From assembly GCF_009649745.1 (NCBI RefSeq), contig NZ_WJNG01000018.1, positions 52,567 to 116,566 of the forward strand: a DNA stretch of 64,000 nucleotides, written 5' to 3'. The notes under the pieces were generated by a model, which saw nothing but the letters and a program-made list of their open reading frames with translations, searched no databases and was not told the DNA's origin. Made by a program: the position numbers and the translations under genes. The stretch's first letter is position 1; each line of letters starts with the position of its first letter. This DNA comes from Aquibacillus halophilus (lineage in GTDB: Bacteria > Bacillota > Bacilli > Bacillales > Amphibacillaceae). Shown in pieces: positions 35,804 to 45,176 of this stretch.

Positions 35804-36364
35804 TTAAATAGACTTAAGAAGTGTTTGCTTTAGATTTTGATATACTTTATCCCAAAACTCATTATTTTCTTTAAATGCTTTGGTTACAAACGTGAAAACT
35901 TCTTTTTGTTTTTCCTTAAAATCAGTTGTTTCTTTTGTCGGTAATTTTGAAGTTGCTTCTTCGATAAACTCTTGAATTTCAGGTGCCCGCGGCCCCCATT
36001 TGGCAACTTCTTTTCCTTTTTCGTCAATAAAGATAAAGATAGGGATTGCTCTAGCCTTCCCCTTTGTTAGGTATTCGTCCATAAGTTCTAAATTGCTATC
36101 TCTTAATAACAGACTGATTTTAATATTTGTTTTCTCGGCAAGTCGAAATAAAATAGGAATGTTTAACATTGCGTCCCCACACCAATCTTCTGTTAAAACA
36201 ATTACACGTAAATTCTGTTCCTTTATTTTATGGAGAGACTCTGTATCCTCCTTTGGTAAATTAAACTGATCATAAACATGCAAAAGGTTTTCCTTATGTG
36301 TTTGCATTGATTCTACATATGTGTCAGGGTCAATGCCTTTTTTAAACCACTGCTCTAATTCCAA
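35804..36364 (-). CDS. Thioredoxin-like protein with a single active-site cysteine
   Basis: A 186-residue protein with a thioredoxin fold segment: VIVLTEDWCGDAMLNIPILF, ARAIPIFIFID with the cis-proline, and WGPRAPE. The active site is WCGDA, so only the first cysteine of CxxC is kept; a mono-thiol activity or a non-redox role is possible. It belongs to the Thioredoxin_9-type group found in Bacillaceae. RBS GGAGTGG lies upstream on the minus strand. Confidence 0.75.
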   Translation of the reverse strand: MELEQWFKKGIDPDTYVESMQTHKENLLHVYDQFNLPKEDTESLHKIKEQNLRVIVLTEDWCGDAMLNIPILFRLAEKTNIKISLLLRDSNLELMDEYLTKGKARAIPIFIFIDEKGKEVAKWGPRAPEIQEFIEEATSKLPTKETTDFKEKQKEVFTFVTKAFKENNEFWDKVYQNLKQTLLKSI

Positions 36365-36498
36365 AATCGTCCACTCCTTTATTTTATAGTAGTAAAAGTG
36401 TAAAGAATTTACATATGTAAGTAAATGAATACGCTCTTTTCTTAGTAATTTCCAATCTTTTTGATATGATTACTTTATAACTAAAGGAGGACTTACAT

Positions 36499-37557
36499 AT
36501 GGAACAGATAAGACAGGACTTTTTGTTGGAGTTATTGCGAACTCCGTCACCATCAAGCATGGAAATGGAAATACAAAAAAAATGGATAAATTACGTTACT
36601 CCATTTGCAGATGAGATTATAACAGATAATGCAGGTAATGCAATTGGTGTATTAAACAAGGATGCTAATTTTAAAGTTTTGTTGGCTGGTCATTGTGACG
36701 AAATAGCCTTAGTAATTAACCGTATAGATGAACAGGGGTATCTTCATTTTGACAAGATGGGTGGAATTAATCCTAAAGCAGCAATCGGAATGAAAGTAAT
36801 AATTGAAGGTTTTAGTGGTGCGATTACGGGTGTTATAGGCGTGAATGCTCAGCATCATGGTGGTATTAAAGATGACTTTGGTTTAGAAGACTTATTTATT
36901 GATTGTGGAGCAAAGTCCAAAGAGGAAATGGACAAATACGTTCAAATTGGTGATTTAGCTGTCTACAAACGCGAACCAGAACTACTAATGGATAGGTATA
37001 TAGCAGGAAGAGGGTTAGACAACCGTACTGGTGCTTTTATTGTTGCCGAGGTACTTCGTAGGCTTTCAGAGAAAAAGATCAATGTTGGAGTTTATGCGGC
37101 TAGTACGGTAAATGAAGAAACAAACATGGGAGGTGCCTATTTCGCAGCAGCGGGAATTGAGCCAACCGTAGCCATCGCCTGTGATGTTACTTTTGCTACA
37201 GACTACCCGGGCGTTAATAAAAATAAGCACGGAGATATCCGGCTAGAAAAAGGACCAGTACTGGCTAAGGGTGCACCAATCAACCTAAAGATGAATAAAC
37301 TATTAGAAAAAGCTGCAAGATCACTAAATATGAATGTCCAGTATGAGTTAACACCAAGAAATACTGGTACCGACGCAGATAAAATGCGGTTAACTGGTAG
37401 AGGAGTTCCTGTAAGCTTAGTTTCTTTACCTTTAAGGTATATGCACTCGCCGGTTGAAACAGCAAGTACTAAAGATATTGATGAAGAAATTGATTTACTT
37501 GTCAAAATGATAGAAGATTTAACAGGACATGAAAGTCTTAATCCATTAGAAGATTAA
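36499..37557 (+). CDS. M42 family metallopeptidase
   Basis: A 352-residue aminopeptidase of the glucanase/M42 family. Metal ligands are visible in LLAGHCDEIALV, RGLDNRTGAF, TVNEETNMGGA (catalytic Glu pair), ACDVTF and YMHSPVE. M42 enzymes are large self-compartmentalising cytoplasmic aminopeptidases; the Bacillus members include YsdC and YtoP. ATG 36499 follows AAAGGAGG. Confidence 0.9.
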   Translation: MEQIRQDFLLELLRTPSPSSMEMEIQKKWINYVTPFADEIITDNAGNAIGVLNKDANFKVLLAGHCDEIALVINRIDEQGYLHFDKMGGINPKAAIGMKVIIEGFSGAITGVIGVNAQHHGGIKDDFGLEDLFIDCGAKSKEEMDKYVQIGDLAVYKREPELLMDRYIAGRGLDNRTGAFIVAEVLRRLSEKKINVGVYAASTVNEETNMGGAYFAAAGIEPTVAIACDVTFATDYPGVNKNKHGDIRLEKGPVLAKGAPINLKMNKLLEKAARSLNMNVQYELTPRNTGTDADKMRLTGRGVPVSLVSLPLRYMHSPVETASTKDIDEEIDLLVKMIEDLTGHESLNPLED

Positions 37558-37583
37558 GTTAGTGAATATTTTCACAAAAGGAC

Positions 37584-37612
37584 TTCACAAGCTTCTTTTT
37601 TAGATGTATAAT
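37584..37612 (+). promoter_or_regulatory. Promoter of the FMN riboswitch-ribU unit
   Basis: TTCACA (37584-37589) and TATAAT (37607-37612) are spaced 17 bases apart, about 25 bases before the riboswitch. Confidence 0.75.
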
Positions 37613-37637
37613 AAGAATATAATTTAATATCGATTCT

Positions 37638-37780
37638 ATCTTCGGGGCAGGGTGAAATTCCCGACCGACGGTGATGAGTGGTTTAACCACTCTTAGTCCG
37701 TGACCCGCTTTAGTTTTCTTTGGCGGTGGACCTGGTGCAAATCCGGGACCGACAGTTATAGTCTGGATGGGAGAAGATAA
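37638..37780 (+). ncRNA. FMN riboswitch (RFN element)
   Basis: The conserved RFN sequence is present: ATCTTCGGGGCAGGGTGAAA, TTCCCGACCGACGGTG, the variable GAGTGGTTTAACCACTC hairpin, AGTCCGTGACCCGC, GGCGGTGGACCTGGTGCAA, TCCGGGACCGACAGT and TCTGGATGGGAGAAGAT. It controls ribU downstream, reducing riboflavin import when FMN is plentiful. A terminator hairpin follows at 37827. Confidence 0.97.
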
Positions 37781-37826
37781 GGAGTAGATAAGGTATTTTT
37801 ATACCTTTATTTCCTGATGCACATGT

Positions 37827-37859
37827 ACCCTAAAGCCCGATAGGTTTTAGGGTTTTTTG
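37827..37859 (+). terminator. Riboswitch-associated terminator
   Basis: CCCTAAAGCC pairs with GGTTTTAGGG and is followed by TTTTTTGT. It lies about 47 bases after the RFN element and would be the expression platform. Confidence 0.85.
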
Positions 37860-37875
37860 TATACACAGGATAATA

Positions 37876-37920
37876 CTCCCCTTCATCGAAAAGATTAGAA
37901 TCGATAAAAGATGAAGGAGG
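37876..37920 (+). promoter_or_regulatory. Hairpin that can hide the ribU ribosome binding site
   Basis: CCTTCATC (37880-37887) pairs perfectly with GATGAAGG (37910-37917), which includes the Shine-Dalgarno AAGGAGG (37914-37920). An inner ATCGA/TCGAT pair is also possible. It lies after the transcription terminator and directly before the ribU start. Confidence 0.5.
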
Positions 37921-37929
37921 AAAAGGAAT

Positions 37930-38517
37930 ATGAAAAATAATCAAATGCAATCGTCTAAGCTATTAAAATTAATTGTTTTATCTTTACTAGGTACAATCTC
38001 TATGTTATTAATGTTTGTGAATTTTCCGGTTTTACCTGCTTTTGCTTACTTAACAATTGACTTTAGTGATGTGCCAGCATTACTTGCGGCATTATTATTT
38101 AGTCCAGTTGCTGGAGTGATCGTTCAGGTATTCAAAAATCTACTTCACCTTTTAGTTGGGGGAGGAGAGCCGGTGGGCGTTACTGCTAATTTCCTTGCGG
38201 GAACAATGTTTGTCTTACCTGTCTCTATTCTTTATCACAGATTTAAAGGAGTTAAGAGTCTTATTGCTGGTTTAGTAACTAGTACAATTGTGATGGCCAT
38301 TGGCATGGGGATTTTAAACTATTATCTAATTCTTCCTGCATATAGTTTATTTATGGGGATGTCAGACATGGCTATTCCTTCTGTTAAATGGACGATTGTA
38401 ACGGCAGGGATTTTACCTTTTAATGTAATTAAAGGGATAGTTATCGCTCTTTTATTTATACCGCTGTTTACAAAGCTCAGACCTTGGTTTGAACAAAAAC
38501 GAGCTACTATATCATAA
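37930..38517 (+). CDS. ribU: Riboflavin transporter RibU (ECF S component)
   Basis: A 195-residue membrane protein with about six helices, the S component of an energy-coupling-factor riboflavin importer (B. subtilis FmnP/YpaA). Family segments include LPAFAYLTIDFSDVPALLAA and FKNLLHLLVGGGEPVGVTAN. ATG 37930 follows AAGGAGG. Regulation by the FMN riboswitch confirms the substrate class. Confidence 0.95.
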   Translation: MKNNQMQSSKLLKLIVLSLLGTISMLLMFVNFPVLPAFAYLTIDFSDVPALLAALLFSPVAGVIVQVFKNLLHLLVGGGEPVGVTANFLAGTMFVLPVSILYHRFKGVKSLIAGLVTSTIVMAIGMGILNYYLILPAYSLFMGMSDMAIPSVKWTIVTAGILPFNVIKGIVIALLFIPLFTKLRPWFEQKRATIS

Positions 38518-38520
38518 TGG

Positions 38521-38552
38521 AAATGCTACCGAATTCGGTAGCATTTTTTTTG
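38521..38552 (+). terminator. Terminator of ribU
   Basis: AATGCTACCGAA and TTCGGTAGCATT form a perfect palindromic stem followed by eight T. Confidence 0.92.
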
Positions 38553-38560
38553 ATCCATTC

Positions 38561-38950
38561 CTAAGTGGTAGCTAATGGAACAATGCCAATTGTGCACCTT
38601 GAAATAGAAACTAAACGATCATGCTCATCGACAATTTTTATTTCCCAAACCATTGTAGTTCTACCAATATGTATCGGTTCGGCTTTTGCAAAAACCCATC
38701 CGTCCCGTTTGCTTTTTATATGGTTAGCATTGATTTCTATTCCGAAAATTTGTTCTTTACTCATATCAACATTTAACGAAGCGCCAATACTTGCAGCAGA
38801 TTCGGCTAAAGCAACACTTGCTCCACCATGTAAGAACCCCATAGGCTGATGAGTCTTAGCATTTACCGGCATTTTCATTTCCACAAAATCCTTAGTCAGT
38901 GTCACAGTTTCCATTTGTAAAGCTTCCATTAATGTATTTTCAAAAATCAT
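38561..38950 (-). CDS. Hotdog-fold thioesterase (PaaI/MenI-like)
   Basis: A 129-residue hotdog thioesterase. FLHGGASVALAESAASIG contains the HGG and catalytic acidic helix of the PaaI/YdiI group. Its place next to menA and the men operon suggests 1,4-dihydroxy-2-naphthoyl-CoA hydrolase (the step after MenB), as proposed for YuxO/MenI relatives. The assignment to this step is inference from context. Confidence 0.8.
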   Translation of the reverse strand: MIFENTLMEALQMETVTLTKDFVEMKMPVNAKTHQPMGFLHGGASVALAESAASIGASLNVDMSKEQIFGIEINANHIKSKRDGWVFAKAEPIHIGRTTMVWEIKIVDEHDRLVSISRCTIGIVPLATT

Positions 38951-39019
38951 TGTATTTCTCCTTTGCCAGTTTTTAACAATGTAGCATAGTTATTTTAATG
39001 GGGAACATAGTTAAGTTTG

Positions 39020-39051
39020 ATATAAAAAACGACAAGCATAAGCTTGCCGTT
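39020..39051 (-). terminator. Terminator of menA
   Basis: AACGACAAGC pairs with GCTTGCCGTT (one mismatch; 39028-39051), followed on the minus strand by TTTTTTATATC. It overlaps the last codon of menA. Confidence 0.7.
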
Positions 39052-39997
39052 ACAATGTAAATGAGAATATTAATTGTAATAATAATGATAAGCCTAACAG
39101 CAAACCATAAATAGTATTTGTTTGGGCGGTAGCTTTCATAGCTGACATCATTTCAATGTTTTTAGTTTTTCCTTTAAAACCATTAAATGCTTCCCATGCT
39201 TTCTTGATACTTAAGAAAGCAATCATAGACCACAAAGGGAAAATACCAATGATAATATAAACAAAAGTGATTAGATAACTTGCTACAAAACTAGCCCCTA
39301 GCAGGTTAACAGCATTATTATGCCCAATGAGGATTGCGATTGTTTTTCGACCATTTTCTTCATCGCCTTTTAGGTCGCGGATGTTATTTGATAGCATGAT
39401 TGTTCCGATAAAAATTGAAATTGGTACTGATATTAGTAATACCGTACCTGTAACAGAAAGAGTTTGGATATAATAACTAATTCCTATAATAATGGTCCCC
39501 ATGAAAAAACCGGCAAATAATTCACCAAAAGGTGTGTAAGCAAGAGGATAAGGACCTCCAGTATATAAATATCCAAAAAGCATACAAACAAGACCTATCG
39601 CACATACCCACCAACTAGACTCTAGGCAAATATAAACTCCAAGTAGCATAGCTGCGATAAAAAATATTAAAGCTAATTGAAGTACTGTTTTTGGTTGGAC
39701 ACCATCTCTAACAATTGTTCCACCGATACCAACGGACTCCTCATTATCAAGACCACGTACAAAATCATAGTACTCATTAAACATATTTGTTGCTGATTGG
39801 ATCAGCATAGAAGCTAGCAACATTGCTAAAAATAATAGAAAATTAATCGATTGATCAAGTGTTGCCATCATCGTTCCGATAAATACAGGTATAAACGAGG
39901 CTGTTAATGTATGTGGTCTTAATAATCTCCACCACACATGAAAGCCTTTCTTTTCATTTAAGGCGATTTTAAAAGCATCTTTCTCTATTGGTTGCAT
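39050..39997 (-). CDS. menA: 1,4-dihydroxy-2-naphthoate polyprenyltransferase
   Basis: A 315-residue UbiA-family membrane enzyme that prenylates DHNA to demethylmenaquinone. The first aspartate-rich motif is in NMFNEYYDFVRGLDNEE, and NNIRDLKGDEENGRKT is the second. About eight to nine hydrophobic helices are present. It is transcribed away from the menF-E operon, as in Bacillus. RBS AAGGAGAG lies upstream on the minus strand. Confidence 0.95.
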   Translation of the reverse strand: MQPIEKDAFKIALNEKKGFHVWWRLLRPHTLTASFIPVFIGTMMATLDQSINFLLFLAMLLASMLIQSATNMFNEYYDFVRGLDNEESVGIGGTIVRDGVQPKTVLQLALIFFIAAMLLGVYICLESSWWVCAIGLVCMLFGYLYTGGPYPLAYTPFGELFAGFFMGTIIIGISYYIQTLSVTGTVLLISVPISIFIGTIMLSNNIRDLKGDEENGRKTIAILIGHNNAVNLLGASFVASYLITFVYIIIGIFPLWSMIAFLSIKKAWEAFNGFKGKTKNIEMMSAMKATAQTNTIYGLLLGLSLLLQLIFSFTL

Positions 39998-40266
39998 AAA
40001 TGTTCTCTCCTTAATAACTCCCTTATAGCGATAATCAACATTCTTAGTTTATGGAATCGTTGCTATAGTGTCAATTAACTTTTGTTCGGTTTTACAAGGA
40101 ATTAGTTCCAATTGTTGAGAATCCTAGTAAAAGCGAATAAAATAGAATAGATATGGGCAAAACGAATTATTTACTATAACATATTTATTTCAATATATCT
40201 TCATTTATAATATAATATATAAGCCGTTATTGGCTATGCCCCTAACCATATTGGAGGGTTTTGGAA

Positions 40267-41652
40267 ATGATTCAAACAGAAATAAAGAAGTTAGATGAAG
40301 CTCTCAATGAGGCTATTACCATTGCTGGAAATAAACAAATTCCACAACTTTTTAGTATAACAGAAATGATTGATTATATAGATCCGTTTTTATTTTTTGA
40401 TCAAGCCAAGCATATTGAAGGAAATAGGGTGTTTTGGGCAAGCTCAGCTGAAAACTTCTACCTTGTTGGAGCAGGTGAGGCCTTTGACATATGCTCTAGT
40501 GTGGATAGGTTTGATCAAACTGAAGCGAAGTTCAAAGCGATGCTCGCTGAATCCTTAATTTATAATTCATATCGAGTTCCAGGTACTGGACCGATAGCGA
40601 TAGGTGGATTTTCATTTGATCCTGAGAAAGAAAAAACCAGAATGTGGCAACAATTCCCGGCTAGCCAGTTTCGGGTCCCGGCTTATTTGTTAACGATTGT
40701 TGATGGAGTAACTTATTTAACCATTAATACGGTAGTTCGTCCAGAAGATCATCAAAAGCAAATGGAATTTAACATAGCTAAAAATAAAAAGATGCTTCTA
40801 GCTAATAATACTAGTTTACCCGAAGGGCCTGTAATAAACAGTAAAATAGAGATAGATCCCGTTGGCTGGAAAGAATTAGTAAGAAGAGCAACCAATGATA
40901 TTAAAGAAGAAAAAGCAGACAAAATTGTATTAGCTAGAGAGATGAGAGTTACATTTGAGAAAAAGGCTAACATTTCTCCTATCCTGTCAAAGTTAACAAA
41001 GGCTCAAACAAATAGTTACATTTTTGCTTTTGAGAATAGTGATAGTTGCTTTTTAGGTGCAACTCCTGAACGATTAGTACGTGTAGAAGACCAGCACCTG
41101 TTATCGACGTGTCTTGCTGGTACGGCCCCTAGAGGAAAGAATAAGGAAGAGGATTATCAAATAGGCCTTGATCTTTTACGCGATGTAAAAAATCGTGAGG
41201 AGCATGAGTTTGTTGTCAAGATGATACGTGACGCAGTTACTGCTTGTTGTATTGATGTAGATGTACCAAGTCAACCAGTGCTTTATCCACTTAAAAATCT
41301 ACAACATTTATATACACCAGTGAAAGCAAGGTTGAAAAGTGAGTACACGATTATTGATGTTGTAAAAAGATTACACCCCACCCCTGCACTCGGAGGGTTG
41401 CCTAAAGTTAAATCTCTTGAGTATATACGTGAAAATGAGGAATTAGATCGCGGTTGGTATGGCGCGCCAATTGGGTGGTTAGATGCATACAAAAATGGAG
41501 AATTTGCTGTTGCCATACGTTCTGCTTTAATCCAAGGTACAGAAGCATCGCTTTTCTCGGGCTGCGGAGTAGTAAAAGATTCAGATCCAGAAGCCGAATA
41601 TCAGGAAACAAATATTAAATTTACACCGATGCTGTCTGTATTAGGAGGATAA
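40267..41652 (+). CDS. menF: Isochorismate synthase MenF
   Basis: A 461-residue chorismate-using enzyme that makes isochorismate for menaquinone (or possibly siderophores). DKIVLAREM, SCFLGATPERL, TCLAGTAPRG, EHEFVVKMI, HPTPALGG and RGWYGAPIGW are the anthranilate/isochorismate synthase motifs. ATG 40267 is at proper distance from GGAGGG; a TTG at 40261 is too close. It is the first gene of menFDHBE. Confidence 0.95.
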   Translation: MIQTEIKKLDEALNEAITIAGNKQIPQLFSITEMIDYIDPFLFFDQAKHIEGNRVFWASSAENFYLVGAGEAFDICSSVDRFDQTEAKFKAMLAESLIYNSYRVPGTGPIAIGGFSFDPEKEKTRMWQQFPASQFRVPAYLLTIVDGVTYLTINTVVRPEDHQKQMEFNIAKNKKMLLANNTSLPEGPVINSKIEIDPVGWKELVRRATNDIKEEKADKIVLAREMRVTFEKKANISPILSKLTKAQTNSYIFAFENSDSCFLGATPERLVRVEDQHLLSTCLAGTAPRGKNKEEDYQIGLDLLRDVKNREEHEFVVKMIRDAVTACCIDVDVPSQPVLYPLKNLQHLYTPVKARLKSEYTIIDVVKRLHPTPALGGLPKVKSLEYIRENEELDRGWYGAPIGWLDAYKNGEFAVAIRSALIQGTEASLFSGCGVVKDSDPEAEYQETNIKFTPMLSVLGG

Positions 41653-41654
41653 AC

Positions 41655-43397
41655 ATGAACAATGAGGCACTTACAAGATATGTAGCAAACTTTGTTGATG
41701 AGTTGTACAGAAGCGGACTGACCGATGTAGTAATTTCCCCTGGTTCAAGGTCAACTCCTTTAGCAATGACATTCGCAGAGCATCCAAATATCCAACATTG
41801 GGTTAATTTGGATGAACGCTCGGCAGCCTTCTTTGCGTTGGGTATGGCAAAGCAACAGAATAGAGCTGTGGCAATTGTTTGTACATCAGGTACTGCAGCT
41901 GCTAACTACTATCCTGCTATTGTTGAAGCTTATTATAGCAGAGTGCCATTGCTAGTTTTAACTGCGGATCGTCCCCATGAGCTACGTGATGTAGGGGCGC
42001 CACAAGCCATAGAACAAATTAAAATGTATGGGGAATACGTTAAGTGGTTTCACGAGATGGCTCTGCCAGATGACACCCCATCGTTATTAGAGTATGTAAG
42101 AGGTAAGGCATCTCGCTCGATTAATACAGCTGTTGGCGGCAACCCTGGTCCAGTTCATCTTAACTTTCCATTCAGGGAACCACTACTTCCTGATTTTTCA
42201 ATTAACGATTTATGGGGAGAACAGAACGTTTCAGCCTATCATTACTATTCTGATGGTGAGCGTCGACTGAATGAAGGACAGTTGGACTTTTTGATTTCGC
42301 AGATTGCTGAATATCAAAATGGCATTATTGTTTGTGGTCCTCAAATGAGCGATGGGCTTGTAAAAAAAATTATTGAGCTCTCTAAGTGTTGGTGTTTACC
42401 AATATTTGCAGACCCTTTATCACAGTTGCGTGCTGGAAAGCACGATAAAGAAAATGTTATTGAAGGTTATGATGCCATATTAAAAAGCAAACAAATTAGG
42501 GACAAGTTGAATCCCGACTTTATTATTCGATTTGGTGCTATGCCTGTTTCAAAACCCTATCTATTATTTTTAAAAGAGAAAAAAAACACGTTACATTTTG
42601 TTATAGAACACCATGAAGGATATCGTGAGCCTGTTGGTCTACCAGCTCAATTTATCTTTGCGGATCCGATCCTACTATGTCAGGATTTGATGTCCAGTGG
42701 ACGACTTTCCTTTGACCAAAACTGGTTAAAAACAATGTTAAACATGAATGAAGTGACTAAACAGTCTTTGTTACAAGAGACATCAGAGCAAGTATTTACA
42801 GAGGGGCATATAATTAAATATTTATCTGAATCAGTGCCAGATCAAAGTATTATTTATGTTGGGAATAGTATGCCGATACGTGACATGGATACCTTTTTTA
42901 TGAATACTCCTAAGCAACTTAAAATTGTAGCTAATCGCGGGGCTAATGGTATTGATGGTCTGACATCCAGTGCGCTTGGTGCGGCCGCTCATGGAGAAAA
43001 AGTCACATTAATAATTGGCGATTTATCCTTTTTCCATGATTTTAACGGGCTTCTTTTAGCTAAACAATATAGAGTGAACCTGACAGTAGTTTTAATTAAT
43101 AACAATGGTGGGGGAATTTTTTCATTTCTTCCTCAAGCAACTAATAATACTGAGCATTTTGAAGTGTTATTTGGGACACCCATGGACATAGATTTTGAGC
43201 ATATTGTCACGATGTATGGTGGAAATTACTCCAATCCAACCTCATGGTCTGAGTTTCAACAGCTACTTGCTCAAAGTCATCAACAAGCAGGTTTGTCTGT
43301 TATTGAAGTCCAAACAAATCGTTCTGAGAATGCTGAATGGCATAGACAAAAATGGATACAAATAGAGAAGGAACTACTTGCACTGTTTGAAGGGTGA
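41655..43397 (+). CDS. menD: SEPHCHC synthase MenD
   Basis: A thiamine-diphosphate enzyme of 580 residues that condenses 2-oxoglutarate with isochorismate. VISPGSRSTPLAM opens the pyrimidine domain with its glutamate later in LDERSAAFFALG. The ThDP/Mg segment is IIGDLSFFHDFNGLLL and LINNNGGGIFSFLP. The start is two bases after menF. Confidence 0.96.
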   Translation: MNNEALTRYVANFVDELYRSGLTDVVISPGSRSTPLAMTFAEHPNIQHWVNLDERSAAFFALGMAKQQNRAVAIVCTSGTAAANYYPAIVEAYYSRVPLLVLTADRPHELRDVGAPQAIEQIKMYGEYVKWFHEMALPDDTPSLLEYVRGKASRSINTAVGGNPGPVHLNFPFREPLLPDFSINDLWGEQNVSAYHYYSDGERRLNEGQLDFLISQIAEYQNGIIVCGPQMSDGLVKKIIELSKCWCLPIFADPLSQLRAGKHDKENVIEGYDAILKSKQIRDKLNPDFIIRFGAMPVSKPYLLFLKEKKNTLHFVIEHHEGYREPVGLPAQFIFADPILLCQDLMSSGRLSFDQNWLKTMLNMNEVTKQSLLQETSEQVFTEGHIIKYLSESVPDQSIIYVGNSMPIRDMDTFFMNTPKQLKIVANRGANGIDGLTSSALGAAAHGEKVTLIIGDLSFFHDFNGLLLAKQYRVNLTVVLINNNGGGIFSFLPQATNNTEHFEVLFGTPMDIDFEHIVTMYGGNYSNPTSWSEFQQLLAQSHQQAGLSVIEVQTNRSENAEWHRQKWIQIEKELLALFEG

Positions 43398-43403
43398 AAA
43401 ATT

Positions 43404-44210
43404 GTGTATTATATAATAAATAAAAAAGAATACTGGATAGAATCATGTGGAACAGGAACACCAGTTGTGTTCCTACATGGATTTACAGGGAGTAGTAGTA
43501 CTTGGGCTTCTTATATGAATACTTGGAAAAATAATTATAAGGTTATTGCTGTTGATTTGCCTGGGCATGGTAAAACAAAGATAGTAGAGCCAGTGAGAAT
43601 AGAAGAATTTTGTGAGGACTTAGACATTATTCTTGATTTGATGGACATTGACAATGTTCACCTTATTGGTTATTCAATGGGTGGCCGTGTGGCTCTTTCG
43701 TTTGCTCTAACTCATCCCAAACGGGTTGCATCATTAACTCTAGAAAGTGCATCACCGGGTCTGGTAGAATCCAAAGAACAATTGGCAAGACAGACTAAGG
43801 ATGAAGTGTTAGCAAAGAAAATTGAGGAACAGGGTATTTTGAAATTTGTAGATTACTGGGAGACCATTCCCTTATTTGCCAGTCAAAATAACTTGTCTGA
43901 TCCTGTTCGTTTTGCAATTAGGCAAGAGCGATTGAGTCAATCTCCTGCTGGTTTAGCCTCATCACTAAGAGGAATGGGAACTGGGAAACAGCCTTCATGG
44001 TGGGAAAAACTACCGACCTTGTCTAGCCCTGTTTTACTTGTTGTAGGTGAATTAGATAAAAAGTTTGTTGGAATAGCTAGACGAATGGACAAATATATAG
44101 GCACTAGTACCCTTAGAATTATATCTCAAGCAGGACATGCAGTTCATGTGGAACAATCACAAATTTTTGGTACAATAGTAAATGAATTTATTAAACAATG
44201 TATTGAATAG
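43404..44210 (+). CDS. menH: SHCHC synthase MenH (alpha/beta hydrolase)
   Basis: A 268-residue alpha/beta hydrolase-fold lyase that removes pyruvate from SEPHCHC. The nucleophile is in [11 protein letters not shown], the oxyanion loop in [12 protein letters not shown], and the terminal histidine in [10 protein letters not shown]. The start is GTG 43404, six bases after menD, with AGGGTG as RBS. Its position between menD and menB fixes the assignment. Confidence 0.92.
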   Translation: MYYIINKKEYWIESCGTGTPVVFLHGFTGSSSTWASYMNTWKNNYKVIAVDLPGHGKTKIVEPVRIEEFCEDLDIILDLMDIDNVHLIGYSMGGRVALSFALTHPKRVASLTLESASPGLVESKEQLARQTKDEVLAKKIEEQGILKFVDYWETIPLFASQNNLSDPVRFAIRQERLSQSPAGLASSLRGMGTGKQPSWWEKLPTLSSPVLLVVGELDKKFVGIARRMDKYIGTSTLRIISQAGHAVHVEQSQIFGTIVNEFIKQCIE

Positions 44211-44221
44211 GAGGAAAAATT

Positions 44222-45040
44222 ATGGCAGTTGAATGGATCAACGAACGTAAATATGAAGATATACTATATGAAACAAACGATGGGATTGCAAAAATAACTA
44301 TTAATCGTCCAGAGGTTAGAAATGCTTTCCGCCCAAAAACGGTCAATGAATTAATAGATGCGTTTGCGTATGCAAGAGATGATTCAGGTATTGGGGTTAT
44401 TGTACTCGCAGGAGCAGGAGATGATGCTTTCTGTTCTGGAGGTGACCAAAAGGTTCGAGGCCACGGTGGTTATGTTGGGGATGATCAAATTCCACGTTTA
44501 AACGTGCTTGATTTACAACGCTTAATCCGTGTGATTCCGAAACCAGTTATTGCTATGGTTTCTGGTTATGCTATTGGTGGAGGTCATATATTACATATAA
44601 TTTGTGACTTAACAATTGCTGCAGATAATGCTATTTTTGGACAAACAGGTCCTAAGGTTGGAAGCTTTGATGCGGGATATGGTGCTGGTTACTTAGCTCG
44701 AATTGTTGGACACAAAAAGGCTCGTGAAATTTGGTTCCTATGTCGTCAGTATAGTGCCCAAGAGGCGCTAGATATGGGACTAGTTAATACAGTTGTTCCT
44801 CTTGACCAGTTAGAAGCAGAAACAGTTCAATGGTGTGAAGAAATTTTAGAAAAATCTCCAACAGCGCTACGTTTCTTAAAGGCGTCACTTAATGCTGATA
44901 CTGATGGTCTAGCTGGATTACAACAAATGGGTGGGGACGCAACACTACTCTATTATACAACGGATGAGGCAAAAGAAGGGCGAGATGCGTTCAAAGAAAA
45001 GCGCGATCCTGACTTTAAGCAGTTTCCAAGGTTCCCATAA
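44222..45040 (+). CDS. menB: 1,4-dihydroxy-2-naphthoyl-CoA synthase MenB
   Basis: A crotonase-fold enzyme of 272 residues that closes the naphthoate ring. [31 protein letters not shown] and [13 protein letters not shown] are the CoA and oxyanion-hole motifs. RBS AGGAGG precedes ATG 44222. A weak hairpin follows in the 136-base gap before menE. Confidence 0.96.
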   Translation: MAVEWINERKYEDILYETNDGIAKITINRPEVRNAFRPKTVNELIDAFAYARDDSGIGVIVLAGAGDDAFCSGGDQKVRGHGGYVGDDQIPRLNVLDLQRLIRVIPKPVIAMVSGYAIGGGHILHIICDLTIAADNAIFGQTGPKVGSFDAGYGAGYLARIVGHKKAREIWFLCRQYSAQEALDMGLVNTVVPLDQLEAETVQWCEEILEKSPTALRFLKASLNADTDGLAGLQQMGGDATLLYYTTDEAKEGRDAFKEKRDPDFKQFPRFP

Positions 45041-45066
45041 TCACCACAATTAAATAAGGCATAAAT

Positions 45067-45110
45067 AAAGGCCATTACACCATTGTGTTTTGGTCTTTGT
45101 TCTATTTTCG
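45067..45110 (+). terminator. Weak hairpin between menB and menE
   Basis: AAAGGCCA pairs with TGGTCTTT (one G-U) and is followed by GTTCTATTTTC. It may attenuate rather than end transcription, since menE belongs to the same pathway. Confidence 0.45.
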
Positions 45111-45176
45111 AATATGTTGGATGTTGAAAATAGTTGGGAAATCAAGCGCTAAAAAGGATAGGAGGGGACCTGAGCT

